DNA of 64,000 nucleotides from Pseudotabrizicola sediminis (GCF_004745575.1 NZ_RPEM01000004.1:62001-126000); one strand, 5' to 3'. Positions 44,660 to 54,234 are shown, counted from the first letter of the stretch. Program-made: numbers and translations. The notes: generated by a model not told the origin, from the letters alone.

Positions 44660-47071
44660 ATGGACAGTGCAGCGACGGCAAATGTGAAGACAACGGGAAC
44701 CGGCAAGACGCGGGATCGCGGCCTGTCGGCCTACCGCGCCTTGCCCGGTGTGCCGGATGAGCTGGTGACGGCAGACGGCACGCTGCGGCCCCTTTGGCAG
44801 CCGCTGATCGACCATCTGCAAAGCCTGACCGACGAAGGGCTTACCCGCGCCACCGGCCGTGCCGATCAGTACCTGCGCGATTCGGGCGTGTTCTACCGGC
44901 AATATGGCTCCGGCCAGTCGGTTGAACGGCCCTGGCCCCTGAGCCATGTTCCCGTACTGATCGACGAGGCCGACTGGGCCGAGCTGACCCCCGCCCTGAT
45001 CCAGCGGGCCGATCTGCTGGAAAAGGTGATGGCGGATCTGTATGGCGACAACCGGCTGGTGGCCGAGGGGCATCTGCCTGCGGCACTGGTTGCAGGCAAC
45101 CCGGAATGGCTTCGGCCCCTTGTGGGTGTGCGCCCGGCCTCGGGGCATTTTCTGCACTTTGTGGCGTTCGAGATCGGGCGCGGGCCGGATGGCCGCTGGT
45201 GGGTACTGGCCGATCGCACACAGGCCCCCTCGGGCGCGGGCTATGCGCTGGAAAATCGGGTGGCCACCTCGCGCGCCTATACGGATGTGTTTGCCGGCCA
45301 GAACATCCACCGCCTTGCCGCGTTTTTCCGCGAATTCCGCGATGCCCTGCTGGGCCTGCGCGGCGCGCGCGATGGTCGGGTGGCGATCATGACACCCGGC
45401 CCGTTGAACGAGACCTATTTCGAGCAGGCGTGGATCGCGCGCTATATGGGCGTCTCTCTTGTGCAGGGCGAAGACCTGACCGTGGCTGATGGCCGGCTGA
45501 TGGTGCGCACGGTATCCGGCCTGCGCGCACTGGATGTGCTTTGGCGGCGATTGGACGGCAGCTACGCCGACCCGCTGGAGCTTGACCCAGCGTCGCGCAT
45601 CGGCACGCCGGGCATGGTGGCGGTGCTGCGTCAGGGCGGGCTGACCATGGTGAATTCACTGGGGTCCGGCGTGCTGGAAACCCGGGCGCTGATGGCGTTT
45701 TTGCCCAAACTGTCGCTGCATCTGACCGGCACAAAGCTGGCCATGCCCAATATCGCGACCTGGTGGTGCGGCAGCCGCGCCGAGCAGGCGCAGGTAATGG
45801 CAGCGCGCGCGCGTCTGGTGCTGTCACCTGCACTTGGCACCGGCCTGCCCTTCGACCGGCAGGGCGAAAGCATCCCTGGCGCGACGCTGACCCCGGAAGA
45901 ACTGGCGCAGCGGTTGGCACAGGAGGGGCCTGATCTGGTGGCGCAAGAGGCCGTTACCCTTTCGACCACACCTGCGCTGATCGACGGCAGGATCGTGCCG
46001 CGTCCGATGAGCCTGCGGGTGTTTCTGGCCCGCACGCCCACCGGCTGGCAGGTGATGCAGGGCGGTTTTGCCCGGATCGGGGCCTCGACCGACCCGACCG
46101 CGCTTGCGATGCAACGCGGGGGCAGTGCAGCGGATGTCTGGATCGTCAGCAAAGATGAAGTGCCCGCAATCAGCATGGTCCCCCCGGCAGATGCGCCCGA
46201 CCGGCGTTCGGTACCCGGCGCGCTGCCAACGCGGGCGGCGGACAACCTGTATTGGCTGGGCCGCTATGTCGAACGGACCGAAGGCATCATCCGTCTGCTC
46301 CGCGCCCGGCATATCCGGCTGGCCGAAGGCGGGCGCGCGGCGTTGCCGCTGCAAAAGCTGATGGATGCGGTGCTCAAAGGCTATGGCGTCGATGGCGCAG
46401 CCGGATTGCCGCCGGGACTGCTGGACACGTTGGGCGCGGCCGTGGCCACCGCCGGGCAGGTGCGCGACCGCTTTTCCCCCGATGGCTGGTCGGCGCTGAA
46501 TGATCTGGACAAGACTGCGCGGCGCATGGCCGGCAATGTGACCCCCGGCGATGATGCCGCCCGCGCCCTGTCGGCGCTGCTGCGCAAGCTGGCGGGTTTT
46601 TCCGGTCTGGTGCATGAAAACATGTACCGCTTTTTCGGCTGGCGATTCCTGTCGATCGGGCGGCAGCTGGAGCGGTCTTCTTCGCTGACCGGCGCATTGG
46701 CGGCCTTTGCAGATACCAAGGCGGCGGCTGGCGGCCTTGATCTGTGCATCGAGTTGGGCGACTCTGTGCTGACCCACCGCCGCCGCTTCAGCGTGGCGTC
46801 TTCGCGCGAGTCGGTGATCGAACTTCTGGCGCTCGACCCGATGAACCCCCGCTCGCTGCGCCATCTGTTCGACGGGCTGAACGAACAGGTGCAGACCCTG
46901 CCGGGCGCGGCCACCCATGGGCAACTGTCGCCACTAGGCCGCGCCATGCTGCGCTGTCAGGTCGATATTGCCACCGCCACGCCCGACACGCTGACCACCG
47001 CCGCGCTGCAGGATATGCGCGGCAAGATCGCCGGGATCTCTGATCTGCTGACCGAGGCCTACTTGCGGTGA
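44660..47071 (+). CDS. Circularly permuted ATP-grasp type 2 / alpha-E domain fusion
   Basis: 803 residues. The N-terminal ~480 residues are a circularly permuted type 2 ATP-grasp ligase (TPGPLNETYFEQAWIARYMGVSLVQGEDL, LPKLSLHLTG, ATWWCGSRAEQAQV). From about residue 523 (RAADNLYWLGRYVERTEGIIRLLRARH) the protein is an alpha-E helical domain to the end. In many bacteria these two domains are separate neighbouring genes; here they are one chain. ATP-grasp enzymes ligate carboxylates to amines, suggesting peptide tagging or synthesis together with the flanking transglutaminase-like proteins. Stop overlaps the next start. Confidence 0.9.
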   Translation: MDSAATANVKTTGTGKTRDRGLSAYRALPGVPDELVTADGTLRPLWQPLIDHLQSLTDEGLTRATGRADQYLRDSGVFYRQYGSGQSVERPWPLSHVPVLIDEADWAELTPALIQRADLLEKVMADLYGDNRLVAEGHLPAALVAGNPEWLRPLVGVRPASGHFLHFVAFEIGRGPDGRWWVLADRTQAPSGAGYALENRVATSRAYTDVFAGQNIHRLAAFFREFRDALLGLRGARDGRVAIMTPGPLNETYFEQAWIARYMGVSLVQGEDLTVADGRLMVRTVSGLRALDVLWRRLDGSYADPLELDPASRIGTPGMVAVLRQGGLTMVNSLGSGVLETRALMAFLPKLSLHLTGTKLAMPNIATWWCGSRAEQAQVMAARARLVLSPALGTGLPFDRQGESIPGATLTPEELAQRLAQEGPDLVAQEAVTLSTTPALIDGRIVPRPMSLRVFLARTPTGWQVMQGGFARIGASTDPTALAMQRGGSAADVWIVSKDEVPAISMVPPADAPDRRSVPGALPTRAADNLYWLGRYVERTEGIIRLLRARHIRLAEGGRAALPLQKLMDAVLKGYGVDGAAGLPPGLLDTLGAAVATAGQVRDRFSPDGWSALNDLDKTARRMAGNVTPGDDAARALSALLRKLAGFSGLVHENMYRFFGWRFLSIGRQLERSSSLTGALAAFADTKAAAGGLDLCIELGDSVLTHRRRFSVASSRESVIELLALDPMNPRSLRHLFDGLNEQVQTLPGAATHGQLSPLGRAMLRCQVDIATATPDTLTTAALQDMRGKIAGISDLLTEAYLR

Positions 47072-47952
47072 CGCTGTACGCCGTTCGCCAATCCATACGC
47101 TATGATTTCGCACGCCCCACCGGCGCGGGGCGGCAACTGTTCCGCATCCTGCCGGCCGATATTCCTGGGCGACAACAGGTGCGCGAGTCGGGCTATGCGT
47201 TTCAACCCGATGTGGGGGAACGCGGCGAGTTTCGCGACTTTTTCGGCACCAATGTGATCGAAGCCGCAATGCCCCCCGGCCTGACCCGTCTGGCGCTGAC
47301 GATGCACTCGGTGGTCGAACGCACCGCAGATGACAGTTTGCTGGATCTGTCGCCGCCCTTGCCGGGTCTGGCGGCAGAGCTTGCGGCCCATCGCAGTGTG
47401 GGGTCGCACGCGCCGCATCACTTTACCCTGCCGTCCCGCCGTATTGCGGCCACGCCCCGGATTGCCGCCTTTGCGCAGGATCTGCGCAACGACCAACGCA
47501 CGGTGCGCGATATGGTGGAAACGCTGGGCCGGGCCTTGCACGACCACATGATCTTTGATTCCAAGGCCACCAGCGTCAACACTACCCCCGAGGATGCCTT
47601 TGTTCAGGGCCGGGGCGTCTGTCAGGATTTTGCGCAGATCATGGTCGGGGCGTTGCGCAGGCTGGGCGTGCCCGCCGCCTATGTCGCGGGCTATCTGCGC
47701 ACCCTGCCGCCGCCGGGCAAGCCACGCCTGGTCGGGGCCGACGCGATGCATGCCTGGGTCCGCGCCTGGACGGGCGAGGAAATGGGCTGGGTCGATTACG
47801 ACCCGACCAATGCCTGCTTTGCCCGCAATGACCACATCGACGTGGGCTTTGGCCGCGATTACGACGATGTGGCCCCGGTAACAGGGCGGCTGCGGCTGGA
47901 CGGACGCCAGTCTGGCAGCCACAGCGTTGATATTGAAGAAATCACTTCCTAA
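47068..47952 (+). CDS. Transglutaminase family protein
   Basis: 294 residues from GTG, overlapping the ATP-grasp gene by four bases. N-terminal beta domain (SIRYDFARPTGAGRQLFRILP) of bacterial transglutaminase type, then the catalytic domain with C185 (GRGVCQDFAQ), H228 (DAMHAWVRAW) and D245 (YDPTNAC). No signal peptide, so cytosolic. It probably acts as peptidase or transferase on products of the ATP-grasp/amidoligase pair. The proteasome-like peptidase gene sometimes found next to this set is not present here. Confidence 0.9.
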   Translation: MTLYAVRQSIRYDFARPTGAGRQLFRILPADIPGRQQVRESGYAFQPDVGERGEFRDFFGTNVIEAAMPPGLTRLALTMHSVVERTADDSLLDLSPPLPGLAAELAAHRSVGSHAPHHFTLPSRRIAATPRIAAFAQDLRNDQRTVRDMVETLGRALHDHMIFDSKATSVNTTPEDAFVQGRGVCQDFAQIMVGALRRLGVPAAYVAGYLRTLPPPGKPRLVGADAMHAWVRAWTGEEMGWVDYDPTNACFARNDHIDVGFGRDYDDVAPVTGRLRLDGRQSGSHSVDIEEITS

Positions 47953-48044
47953 GCGCAGGTCCCGCATCGGCGGTGCGCCGGGTCGCTGAAGCCTTTGGCT
48001 GACGCTGCCCGGTTGCGCAGAATGCCGATGATATTGGGTGATCG

Positions 48045-48070
48045 GGAACCTGATGGCTGGTCCGGTCGTT
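48045..48070 (+). promoter_or_regulatory. EcfG-type promoter upstream of the coiled-coil membrane protein
   Basis: GGAAC (48045-48049), 17-nt spacer, CGTT (48067-48070): an exact match to the alphaproteobacterial general stress response consensus GGAAC-N16/17-CGTT, 118 nt before the next start codon. Confidence 0.65.
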
Positions 48071-48188
48071 GCTTTACCAAGTGCCGGGTCGTCCGACCTG
48101 ACTGACCTGCGGCCTTGGGCCGTCCTACCGGTCGGCCCAATCTGGACGGACATTCAGAGAGATTTTTCAAAAGGGGGCAAGCCACACA

Positions 48189-49628
48189 ATGGCCAATGAC
48201 ACGAAAAGCGGACTGAACACGACAACCAGCGTCATTGCGATTGCAGCCGTGATCGGCTGGATCGGCACCATTTATTTCTTCACCCAGCAACGCGACATGG
48301 CCGACCAGCTGGAAACAGCGGTCGCGGAGCGCACAACCCTGCAGCAAGACCTTGAAGCCCAGCGCACCGCGTCAGCGACGCTGTCGGAGTTGAACGCCTC
48401 AATCGCGCAGCTCTCCCCCGAAGTGGACGACAGAACGGCACAACTGGCTGCCGTGCAGGCCGAACTGGATCAGCTGACCCTTCAGCGTGACGAAGCACAG
48501 GCAGTGCTGACCGGGATCACCGCCGAGCAGGAGGCTGGTCAGAGCGCCCTGGGTGAACTGGAGGCGCAGGTTCAGCCGTTGCGCGACGAACTCGCAGGGT
48601 ATGAACAGCGCCGCGCTGATCTGGAAGCCCAGGTTGCAACGCAGACGGAAGAGATGGCGCTGGTCGGATCACGGTTGGAAGATGCGCGCGCGCGCGAAGC
48701 CGAGGTGCGCCAGGTGCTGTCTGATCTGACAGCCGAGTCGGCCACGCTCAGCGAGACGGCGGCCGAGGCAGAGACCCGCCTGCAAACCGTATTGCAAGAA
48801 GCGGCAGCGACCGAGGAAGCGACGGCGCAGTTGCGTGAAGAGTCGATCCGGCTTGAGGAACAGTCACGCAGCCTGACCGATGAGGTTGCGCGGCTGGGCG
48901 GTTTGCAGGCCACGCTGACCGAAGATGTGGCAGCCATTCAGGCGCAGCGAGAGGAGCGGCAGGCCGTGCTGAGCAGCCTGACCGAAGATGTGTCCACCCG
49001 GTCGCAAGACCTGTTGCGGATCGAGCAGCAGCTGGAAGAACGGATGGCGCAGCAGAACGCGCTGATCGCGAGTGAGGCCGAAGACTTCGGGCGCATGGCG
49101 ACGGAACAGGCGGGTGAAACGTCTGATGCGCCTGACGGCGAGGCGGGCGCAGCGGCGGCACCGGAGACAGAAGCACGGGCTGATACACCGGTTGGGTCAG
49201 ACCCAGAAGCTGGCGACCAAGACACCTCAGCAGAGCCGCAGAATGACACGCCACCTGAAGAGGATGAGGCTGGCGCGTCAGATCAGGATGCCCCCACCCA
49301 AAGCAACGCTGCCGACGAAGACGTGACTGCGACAAACCAGCCGTCGCCGTTGCTTCAGGCTGGCGAATACAATTCCGAAGACATGACCCTGGTTTTGACC
49401 GACGCAGGTACGTTTGAGATTACAGGCGACGCCCAAGCCCTGTCCGGCCAGTACACTGTAGAAGACGGTACCTTGCGGCTGGAAGCGTCGACGGATGCCG
49501 AGGCGACCGATGCCCTTCCCATGGACTGCGACTTTACCATGGGTGACACAGATGGCTTTGATGTGACCGCTGACCAAGCGACCTGCGATTTGCTGGCAGG
49601 GCGGAGCTTTTCCGCCACACAGAACTAG
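48189..49628 (+). CDS. Membrane-anchored coiled-coil protein of unknown function
   Basis: 479 residues. One N-terminal membrane span (TTSVIAIAAVIGWIGTIYFF, residues ~12-31), then ~260 residues of Glu/Gln/Ala/Leu-rich heptads forming a long coiled coil (~33-295), an acidic low-complexity linker (~300-390, rich in E, D, A, T), and a C-terminal ~90-residue beta-like domain (MTLVLTDAGTFEITGDAQALSGQYTVEDG) with two Cys. It likely projects into the periplasm like a spacer. No family recognised. GGGGGCAAG precedes the start. An exact EcfG-type promoter lies upstream, so it is a candidate stress gene. Confidence 0.8.
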   Translation: MANDTKSGLNTTTSVIAIAAVIGWIGTIYFFTQQRDMADQLETAVAERTTLQQDLEAQRTASATLSELNASIAQLSPEVDDRTAQLAAVQAELDQLTLQRDEAQAVLTGITAEQEAGQSALGELEAQVQPLRDELAGYEQRRADLEAQVATQTEEMALVGSRLEDARAREAEVRQVLSDLTAESATLSETAAEAETRLQTVLQEAAATEEATAQLREESIRLEEQSRSLTDEVARLGGLQATLTEDVAAIQAQREERQAVLSSLTEDVSTRSQDLLRIEQQLEERMAQQNALIASEAEDFGRMATEQAGETSDAPDGEAGAAAAPETEARADTPVGSDPEAGDQDTSAEPQNDTPPEEDEAGASDQDAPTQSNAADEDVTATNQPSPLLQAGEYNSEDMTLVLTDAGTFEITGDAQALSGQYTVEDGTLRLEASTDAEATDALPMDCDFTMGDTDGFDVTADQATCDLLAGRSFSATQN

Positions 49629-49640
49629 GCCGTGACGAAC

Positions 49641-49668
49641 GGGCGGCATCGTCGGAACGAAGCCGCCC
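49641..49668. terminator. Bidirectional hairpin between convergent genes
   Basis: GGGCGGC-A-TCG / CGA-A-GCCGCCC (49641-49651 and 49658-49668): 10 pairs around a short loop, between the coiled-coil gene (+) and the giant CheB/CheR hybrid (-). Confidence 0.6.
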
Positions 49669-49679
49669 CCACCCTGATT

Positions 49680-52600
49680 TCAGCGTATCGGCACCTCTGC
49701 CGCGAGGGCGAGGCGGACAAGCTCTGGCAAAGACACCGCGCGCGTCTTGCGCATCACTGAAGCGCGATGGTTCTCGACCGTGCGCTGGTTGATGCCAAGG
49801 TCATGCGCGATGATCTTGTTGGGCGCGCCCGACAGAACCAGGGTCAGAACTTCCCGCTCACGCTCGGTCAGGCCGGAAAACCGCTGCTGGGCGGCCTTGC
49901 GCGTTTCCGTCATCGGATGCGCCTTGGTGCCCGCCTTGATGGCATGCCGGATACTGGCCAGCAGATCGGCGGCACTGGCCGGCTTTTCAATCAAATCGGT
50001 TGCTCCCGCCCGCAGCGCCGCCACCGCCGTCGCGGCGTCGCCGTGGCCGGTCAGCATGACGGCGGGCAGGTCCGACTGCCGTTCGCGCAGCAGGGTGATC
50101 AGAGCGACCCCGTCCATGCCGGGCAGCAGGTTGTCCACCAGCAGGCAGGCATTGCCGCCAAGACACGGGGCGGCCAGAAAACCTTCGGCCGATTTGTAGA
50201 TGAAAACCCGCCACCCCTCGGCCTCGAACAGCCGGCGCATGGTTTCGCGGATCATCGGATCATCGTCGACGACATGCACTGTCGGCACATCCGCTTCCGG
50301 CGGCCGGGTACTCTTGCCCGCCTTGACGCGCGCCTTTCGCATCAGATCGGATATCAGCGCCAGCAGCACTTCGGGCATCACCGGTTTTGTGATCTGGTGA
50401 TGGGGCGACGCCGCAATGCGCTTCAGCGTCGACGTGGTGATATCGCCGGTCAGGATGATGGTCGGAACCGCACAGCCCAGAACATCGGGCAGATCCTGCG
50501 CCAGGGACAGCCCATTGGTCCCGCCATACAGATCGAAATCAGCCAGAAGCAGATCCGGCGGCAGCACATCGCCGCTGGCCCAGTTCAGCGCGTCCTGCGC
50601 ACTCGACTTGGCCACAACGGTATGACCCTCTCTCGTCAGAAACTCGGCCAGAAGGTCGCGCAGCGGCTCTTCATCCTCGACCACGAGAATCGTCCCGATC
50701 TGGCTCGCAACCCTTATGTGTTCTGGCACGGACTGCGCTGATGGCAATGTATCGGGTATCGGATCGGCAACCGGCAGCGTGATCATGAACGCCGATCCCT
50801 TGCCGGGGGTCGAACGGACAGTGACCGGGTGATCCATCAAATCGGCCAACCGTTGCACGATCGACAATCCCAGCCCCAGCCCCTGTCCGAAGGCCCCGGC
50901 TGGCTTGGTGGCGGTAGAATAGGCGTCAAAGATGGTTTTGGTATCCTGCGCTGCCACACCTATCCCGGTGTCACAGACAAGAAGGTTCAACACCCCGCCG
51001 CGCCGGCGGCAGCCCAGCAGGATGCCACCTTTTGGCGTATACTTCAGCGCGTTGGACAGAAGATTGCGCAGCATCTGTTCCAGAAGCTGCGGATCGGTCC
51101 GCACCCAGGCCTTGCAGGACACCGCGCGCAGCTTCAGCCCCTTTATCTTGCACTGCGGGCCGAATTCATCGGCAAGGCGCTGTATCAACGTCGCAATCGC
51201 CACCGGCCGCATCGCGGGCCGCACGATCCCGGATTCAATCCGGTTCACGTCCAGCATCGAATCCAGCATTGCGGTCATCGAGCCAAGCGTCTGATCCAGC
51301 AGCGCGGCCAGCCGTGCGCCTTCGGTTGACCGTTTGTGCGGGGCCAGCAGCTTGTGCAGCAGCGCCATGGATTGCAGCGGCTGGCGCAGATCATGGCTGG
51401 CCGAGGCGAGAAACCGCGACTTGGCTTTGGTCGCCCGCTCCGCCTCGCTCATGGCAGCCTCAAGGGCTGCATTGCTCCGTTTGCGATCCGTGATGTCGAC
51501 ATATGTGATCACCACGCCCTCGACCCGTCCGCCTTCGGCGCGATAGGGCTGGATGCGGCGCAGGAAATACTTGCCATCGGCACCTACCGTTTCACGCTCA
51601 CTGGGGTCGCCATCCGTCAGAACGGCGCGCGCATCTGCCGCCAGATCGTCATCTTTCGACACGGCAGCCAGATCGGCAATCGGCCGGCCGACATCCGTCG
51701 GGATCACCCGAAAGATTGCACGGGCGGCGGGCGTGAAAAAGCGGATGTTCAGGTCTGGGTCCAGAAACAGGGTGGCCACATCGGTGCTGAACAGCACGTT
51801 CTGCAGGTCATTCGCGGTGGTGCGGTGACGTTCCAGTGTTTCCTGCAGCTGGCTGTTCAGCGCTGTCAGCTCTTCGTTGAGCGATTGCAGCTCTTCTTTC
51901 GACGCCAGCAACTCCTCATTCGTGGACTGAAACTCTTCGTTGACCGACAGCGCCTCGGCCGCGTCCATGCCATGGGCCTCGACCTCTTCCTCCAGATCAC
52001 GCAAGGCAGCGGACAGGTCGCTGCGTGCGGCTTTCAGATCCGCTTCCAGATCGCCGGTGCGGCCATCCTGCCCGTCGGCCTCCTGTTCATCGCCCTTTGG
52101 CTGCTGACCGGAGGCGTTGACAAAACAGGCAAGCATCAACGGTTCGGTTCCGGTCGATACGGCGTGCAAGACGATGTTGAAATTGCCGGTGCCCGGCAAG
52201 CGCCCGCCCGAAACGGTCACCAAAGGGTTCTCTGGCGTGCAGGTTGCCGCAGCGGTGCGGAACCGCAGCCGCAGCGATTTCGGCAACATGCCCACAATGC
52301 CGGGGTCATGATGCCCTTGCGTGACCTTCAGATATGTTTCGGTCTCGCCAAGCAGATACAGGCATTCGAGCCGGCTGTTCAACAAAACGGCAGCGGGGGT
52401 GTAGATCTCGAACACGATGCGGCGGCACAGATCTGCCAGTTCGGTCCGGCGGACCGGGCTTTGCCCGAGAACCGATGGCAGCTCTTCGCGCTTGCCCAAC
52501 GAAAAGTTCAGATCGCCGGGCAGGCCTTTGCCAACCCTGCGCCACAGACGCGCGGCCTTGTCCTCCACGGCAAAGCTCCCGTCGCTGTGGCCCGGCATTT

Positions 52601-53996
52601 CAGCCGCCCCCAGCAACAACAGCCCGCCGGGCCGCAGGGCAAAGCAGCAGCGCGCGATCACCCGCTTTTGCGCTTCGGGGCCCAGATAGATCAGGACATT
52701 GCGGCAGGACACCAGATCGATTTTTGAAAACGGCGGGTCAGACAGCAGATCTGCCACGGTGAACACGATCAGATCTCGCAGCGCCGACGTCACGCGCCAA
52801 CCGCCGTCTGCAGGCACAAAGAATCGGGCCAGACGTTCCGGCGACACCGAGTCTTCGATGTCCCGCGCATAGAACCCCGCCCGCGCCGTGGCGATCGATT
52901 CCGGGTCAACATCCGATGCCAGGATCTGCAACCGCGCGCCCGACCCTGCGGCCTCCATTTCCTCAAGACAGGTTATGGCCAGACTATACGCCTCTTCCCC
53001 TGTGCTGCACCCGGCAACCCAGACCCGCAAGGGCCGGTCAGCCGGCATGGCCGCCAACAGATCGGGAATGGCTTTTGCAGACAGATGCTCAAACACCAAC
53101 GGATCGCGGAAAAAGCTGGTGACGTGGATCAACAGATCGGCGGACAGCTGGCTGCGTTCGTCAGGGTCAGACCGCAGAATGGCAAGATATTGCGCTGTCT
53201 TGTCTGCCCCAAGACCAATGCGCGCCATTCTGCGGGCGATCCGCCGCTCCAGCGTTCCGCGCTTGTAAAGCGAAATGTCCTGCGCGGAATGCTCGCCCAC
53301 AAAGGACAGGATCGCATCATAGCCGATGGCGGATTGATCATCCGCACGCGCAACCCCGGTTTTGCGACTCTCTGTCGGGGCAATGGCGGTGTCTGGTGCT
53401 GACAAATGTTCGGCCAGAAAGGCTTCCAGCACGCCCCGCATGGCCCCCGTTGGCAGAACGTGCGCCACAAACCCGGTCCTGATGGCACTGTCCGGCATCC
53501 CGGCCTGCCCCGCCTCGGCCGGGTCCTGCGCGATGACCAGGCCGCCTGCGGCATGAATATGGGCCAGACCATGGCTGCCGTCGGTTCCGGTGCCTGACAG
53601 GACGATACAAGCCGATGCAGGCCCCCCCTCTTCGGCTATGGAAGACAGCAGCCTGTCAAACGGCATCCGCACCGCTTTGCCGCCCCCCGGCTCTTGAAGG
53701 TGTATGACACCCAGCGACACCGTCAGAAACACGCCCGGCGGAATCACATGGACCACCCCGGCCCGCAGGGCCAGCCCTTCGGTGGCCTGAACCACCTTCA
53801 ACCCGGTATGATGTGCCAGCAGCTCGACCATCATGCTGTCATGCGACGGATCAAGATGCAGGATCAGGATGAACGCCGCGGGCATTGCATCCGGCATGGT
53901 TTTCAGCAGCGCGCGACAGGCCTCCAGCCCACCGGCAGAGGCCCCGATGGCAATGACCGGCAATACGGTGCCTGATCCTTGGTCCGACATGGTCAC
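49680..53996 (-). CDS. CheB-CheR-PAS-histidine kinase-REC-REC-LuxR multidomain protein
   Basis: 1438 residues. CheB methylesterase ~10-200 with S20 (GASAGG), H47 and D139 (GTGTDG); CheR methyltransferase ~225-490 with SAM motif AGCSTGEEAYSLA (328-340); coiled coil ~650-735; PAS ~735-840; HisKA with H868 (ASHDLRQPL); HATPase with N978/N982, CDTGIG (1008-1013) and GLGLGLS; REC1 ~1102-1220 (D1153, K1204); REC2 ~1239-1355 (D1288, K1338); LuxR-type HTH 1376-1432 (LTEREREVLTLV, RTVENHR). Every catalytic residue looks intact. Hybrid kinases and FixJ-type regulators are usually separate proteins, so one chain could sense, phosphorelay and bind DNA. No membrane span: cytosolic. The N-terminal methionine follows GGAGGT. 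Confidence 0.9.
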   Translation of the reverse strand: MTMSDQGSGTVLPVIAIGASAGGLEACRALLKTMPDAMPAAFILILHLDPSHDSMMVELLAHHTGLKVVQATEGLALRAGVVHVIPPGVFLTVSLGVIHLQEPGGGKAVRMPFDRLLSSIAEEGGPASACIVLSGTGTDGSHGLAHIHAAGGLVIAQDPAEAGQAGMPDSAIRTGFVAHVLPTGAMRGVLEAFLAEHLSAPDTAIAPTESRKTGVARADDQSAIGYDAILSFVGEHSAQDISLYKRGTLERRIARRMARIGLGADKTAQYLAILRSDPDERSQLSADLLIHVTSFFRDPLVFEHLSAKAIPDLLAAMPADRPLRVWVAGCSTGEEAYSLAITCLEEMEAAGSGARLQILASDVDPESIATARAGFYARDIEDSVSPERLARFFVPADGGWRVTSALRDLIVFTVADLLSDPPFSKIDLVSCRNVLIYLGPEAQKRVIARCCFALRPGGLLLLGAAEMPGHSDGSFAVEDKAARLWRRVGKGLPGDLNFSLGKREELPSVLGQSPVRRTELADLCRRIVFEIYTPAAVLLNSRLECLYLLGETETYLKVTQGHHDPGIVGMLPKSLRLRFRTAAATCTPENPLVTVSGGRLPGTGNFNIVLHAVSTGTEPLMLACFVNASGQQPKGDEQEADGQDGRTGDLEADLKAARSDLSAALRDLEEEVEAHGMDAAEALSVNEEFQSTNEELLASKEELQSLNEELTALNSQLQETLERHRTTANDLQNVLFSTDVATLFLDPDLNIRFFTPAARAIFRVIPTDVGRPIADLAAVSKDDDLAADARAVLTDGDPSERETVGADGKYFLRRIQPYRAEGGRVEGVVITYVDITDRKRSNAALEAAMSEAERATKAKSRFLASASHDLRQPLQSMALLHKLLAPHKRSTEGARLAALLDQTLGSMTAMLDSMLDVNRIESGIVRPAMRPVAIATLIQRLADEFGPQCKIKGLKLRAVSCKAWVRTDPQLLEQMLRNLLSNALKYTPKGGILLGCRRRGGVLNLLVCDTGIGVAAQDTKTIFDAYSTATKPAGAFGQGLGLGLSIVQRLADLMDHPVTVRSTPGKGSAFMITLPVADPIPDTLPSAQSVPEHIRVASQIGTILVVEDEEPLRDLLAEFLTREGHTVVAKSSAQDALNWASGDVLPPDLLLADFDLYGGTNGLSLAQDLPDVLGCAVPTIILTGDITTSTLKRIAASPHHQITKPVMPEVLLALISDLMRKARVKAGKSTRPPEADVPTVHVVDDDPMIRETMRRLFEAEGWRVFIYKSAEGFLAAPCLGGNACLLVDNLLPGMDGVALITLLRERQSDLPAVMLTGHGDAATAVAALRAGATDLIEKPASAADLLASIRHAIKAGTKAHPMTETRKAAQQRFSGLTEREREVLTLVLSGAPNKIIAHDLGINQRTVENHRASVMRKTRAVSLPELVRLALAAEVPIR

Positions 53997-54210
53997 CTCC
54001 GAAATTGGTCTGACTGTCGGCGGCTGGATCGGTCGCAGCTCCGGCGGGCCACGATGATCTTCACCATAAAGTTAACAGGTCTTACCAAAGATTGATGCGG
54101 CCCGATACGACTTTTTCCGCCCCGGGTCGGTCGCCGCCTATGTCCTGAGACTGCGTAGATTCCGACGCTGCACAGATCGCGCCCGGTCAGGCAAAAAGAG
54201 ACCACGACCT

Positions 54211-54234
54211 GTTGCGAATAGTGAGTGTTGCGAA
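54211..54234. repeat. Tandem direct repeat GTTGCGAA, 16-nt period
   Basis: GTTGCGAA occurs at 54211-54218 and 54227-54234, 16 nt apart (about 1.5 helical turns). A possible binding site, for example for the LuxR-type output of the divergent giant regulator. Confidence 0.5.
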
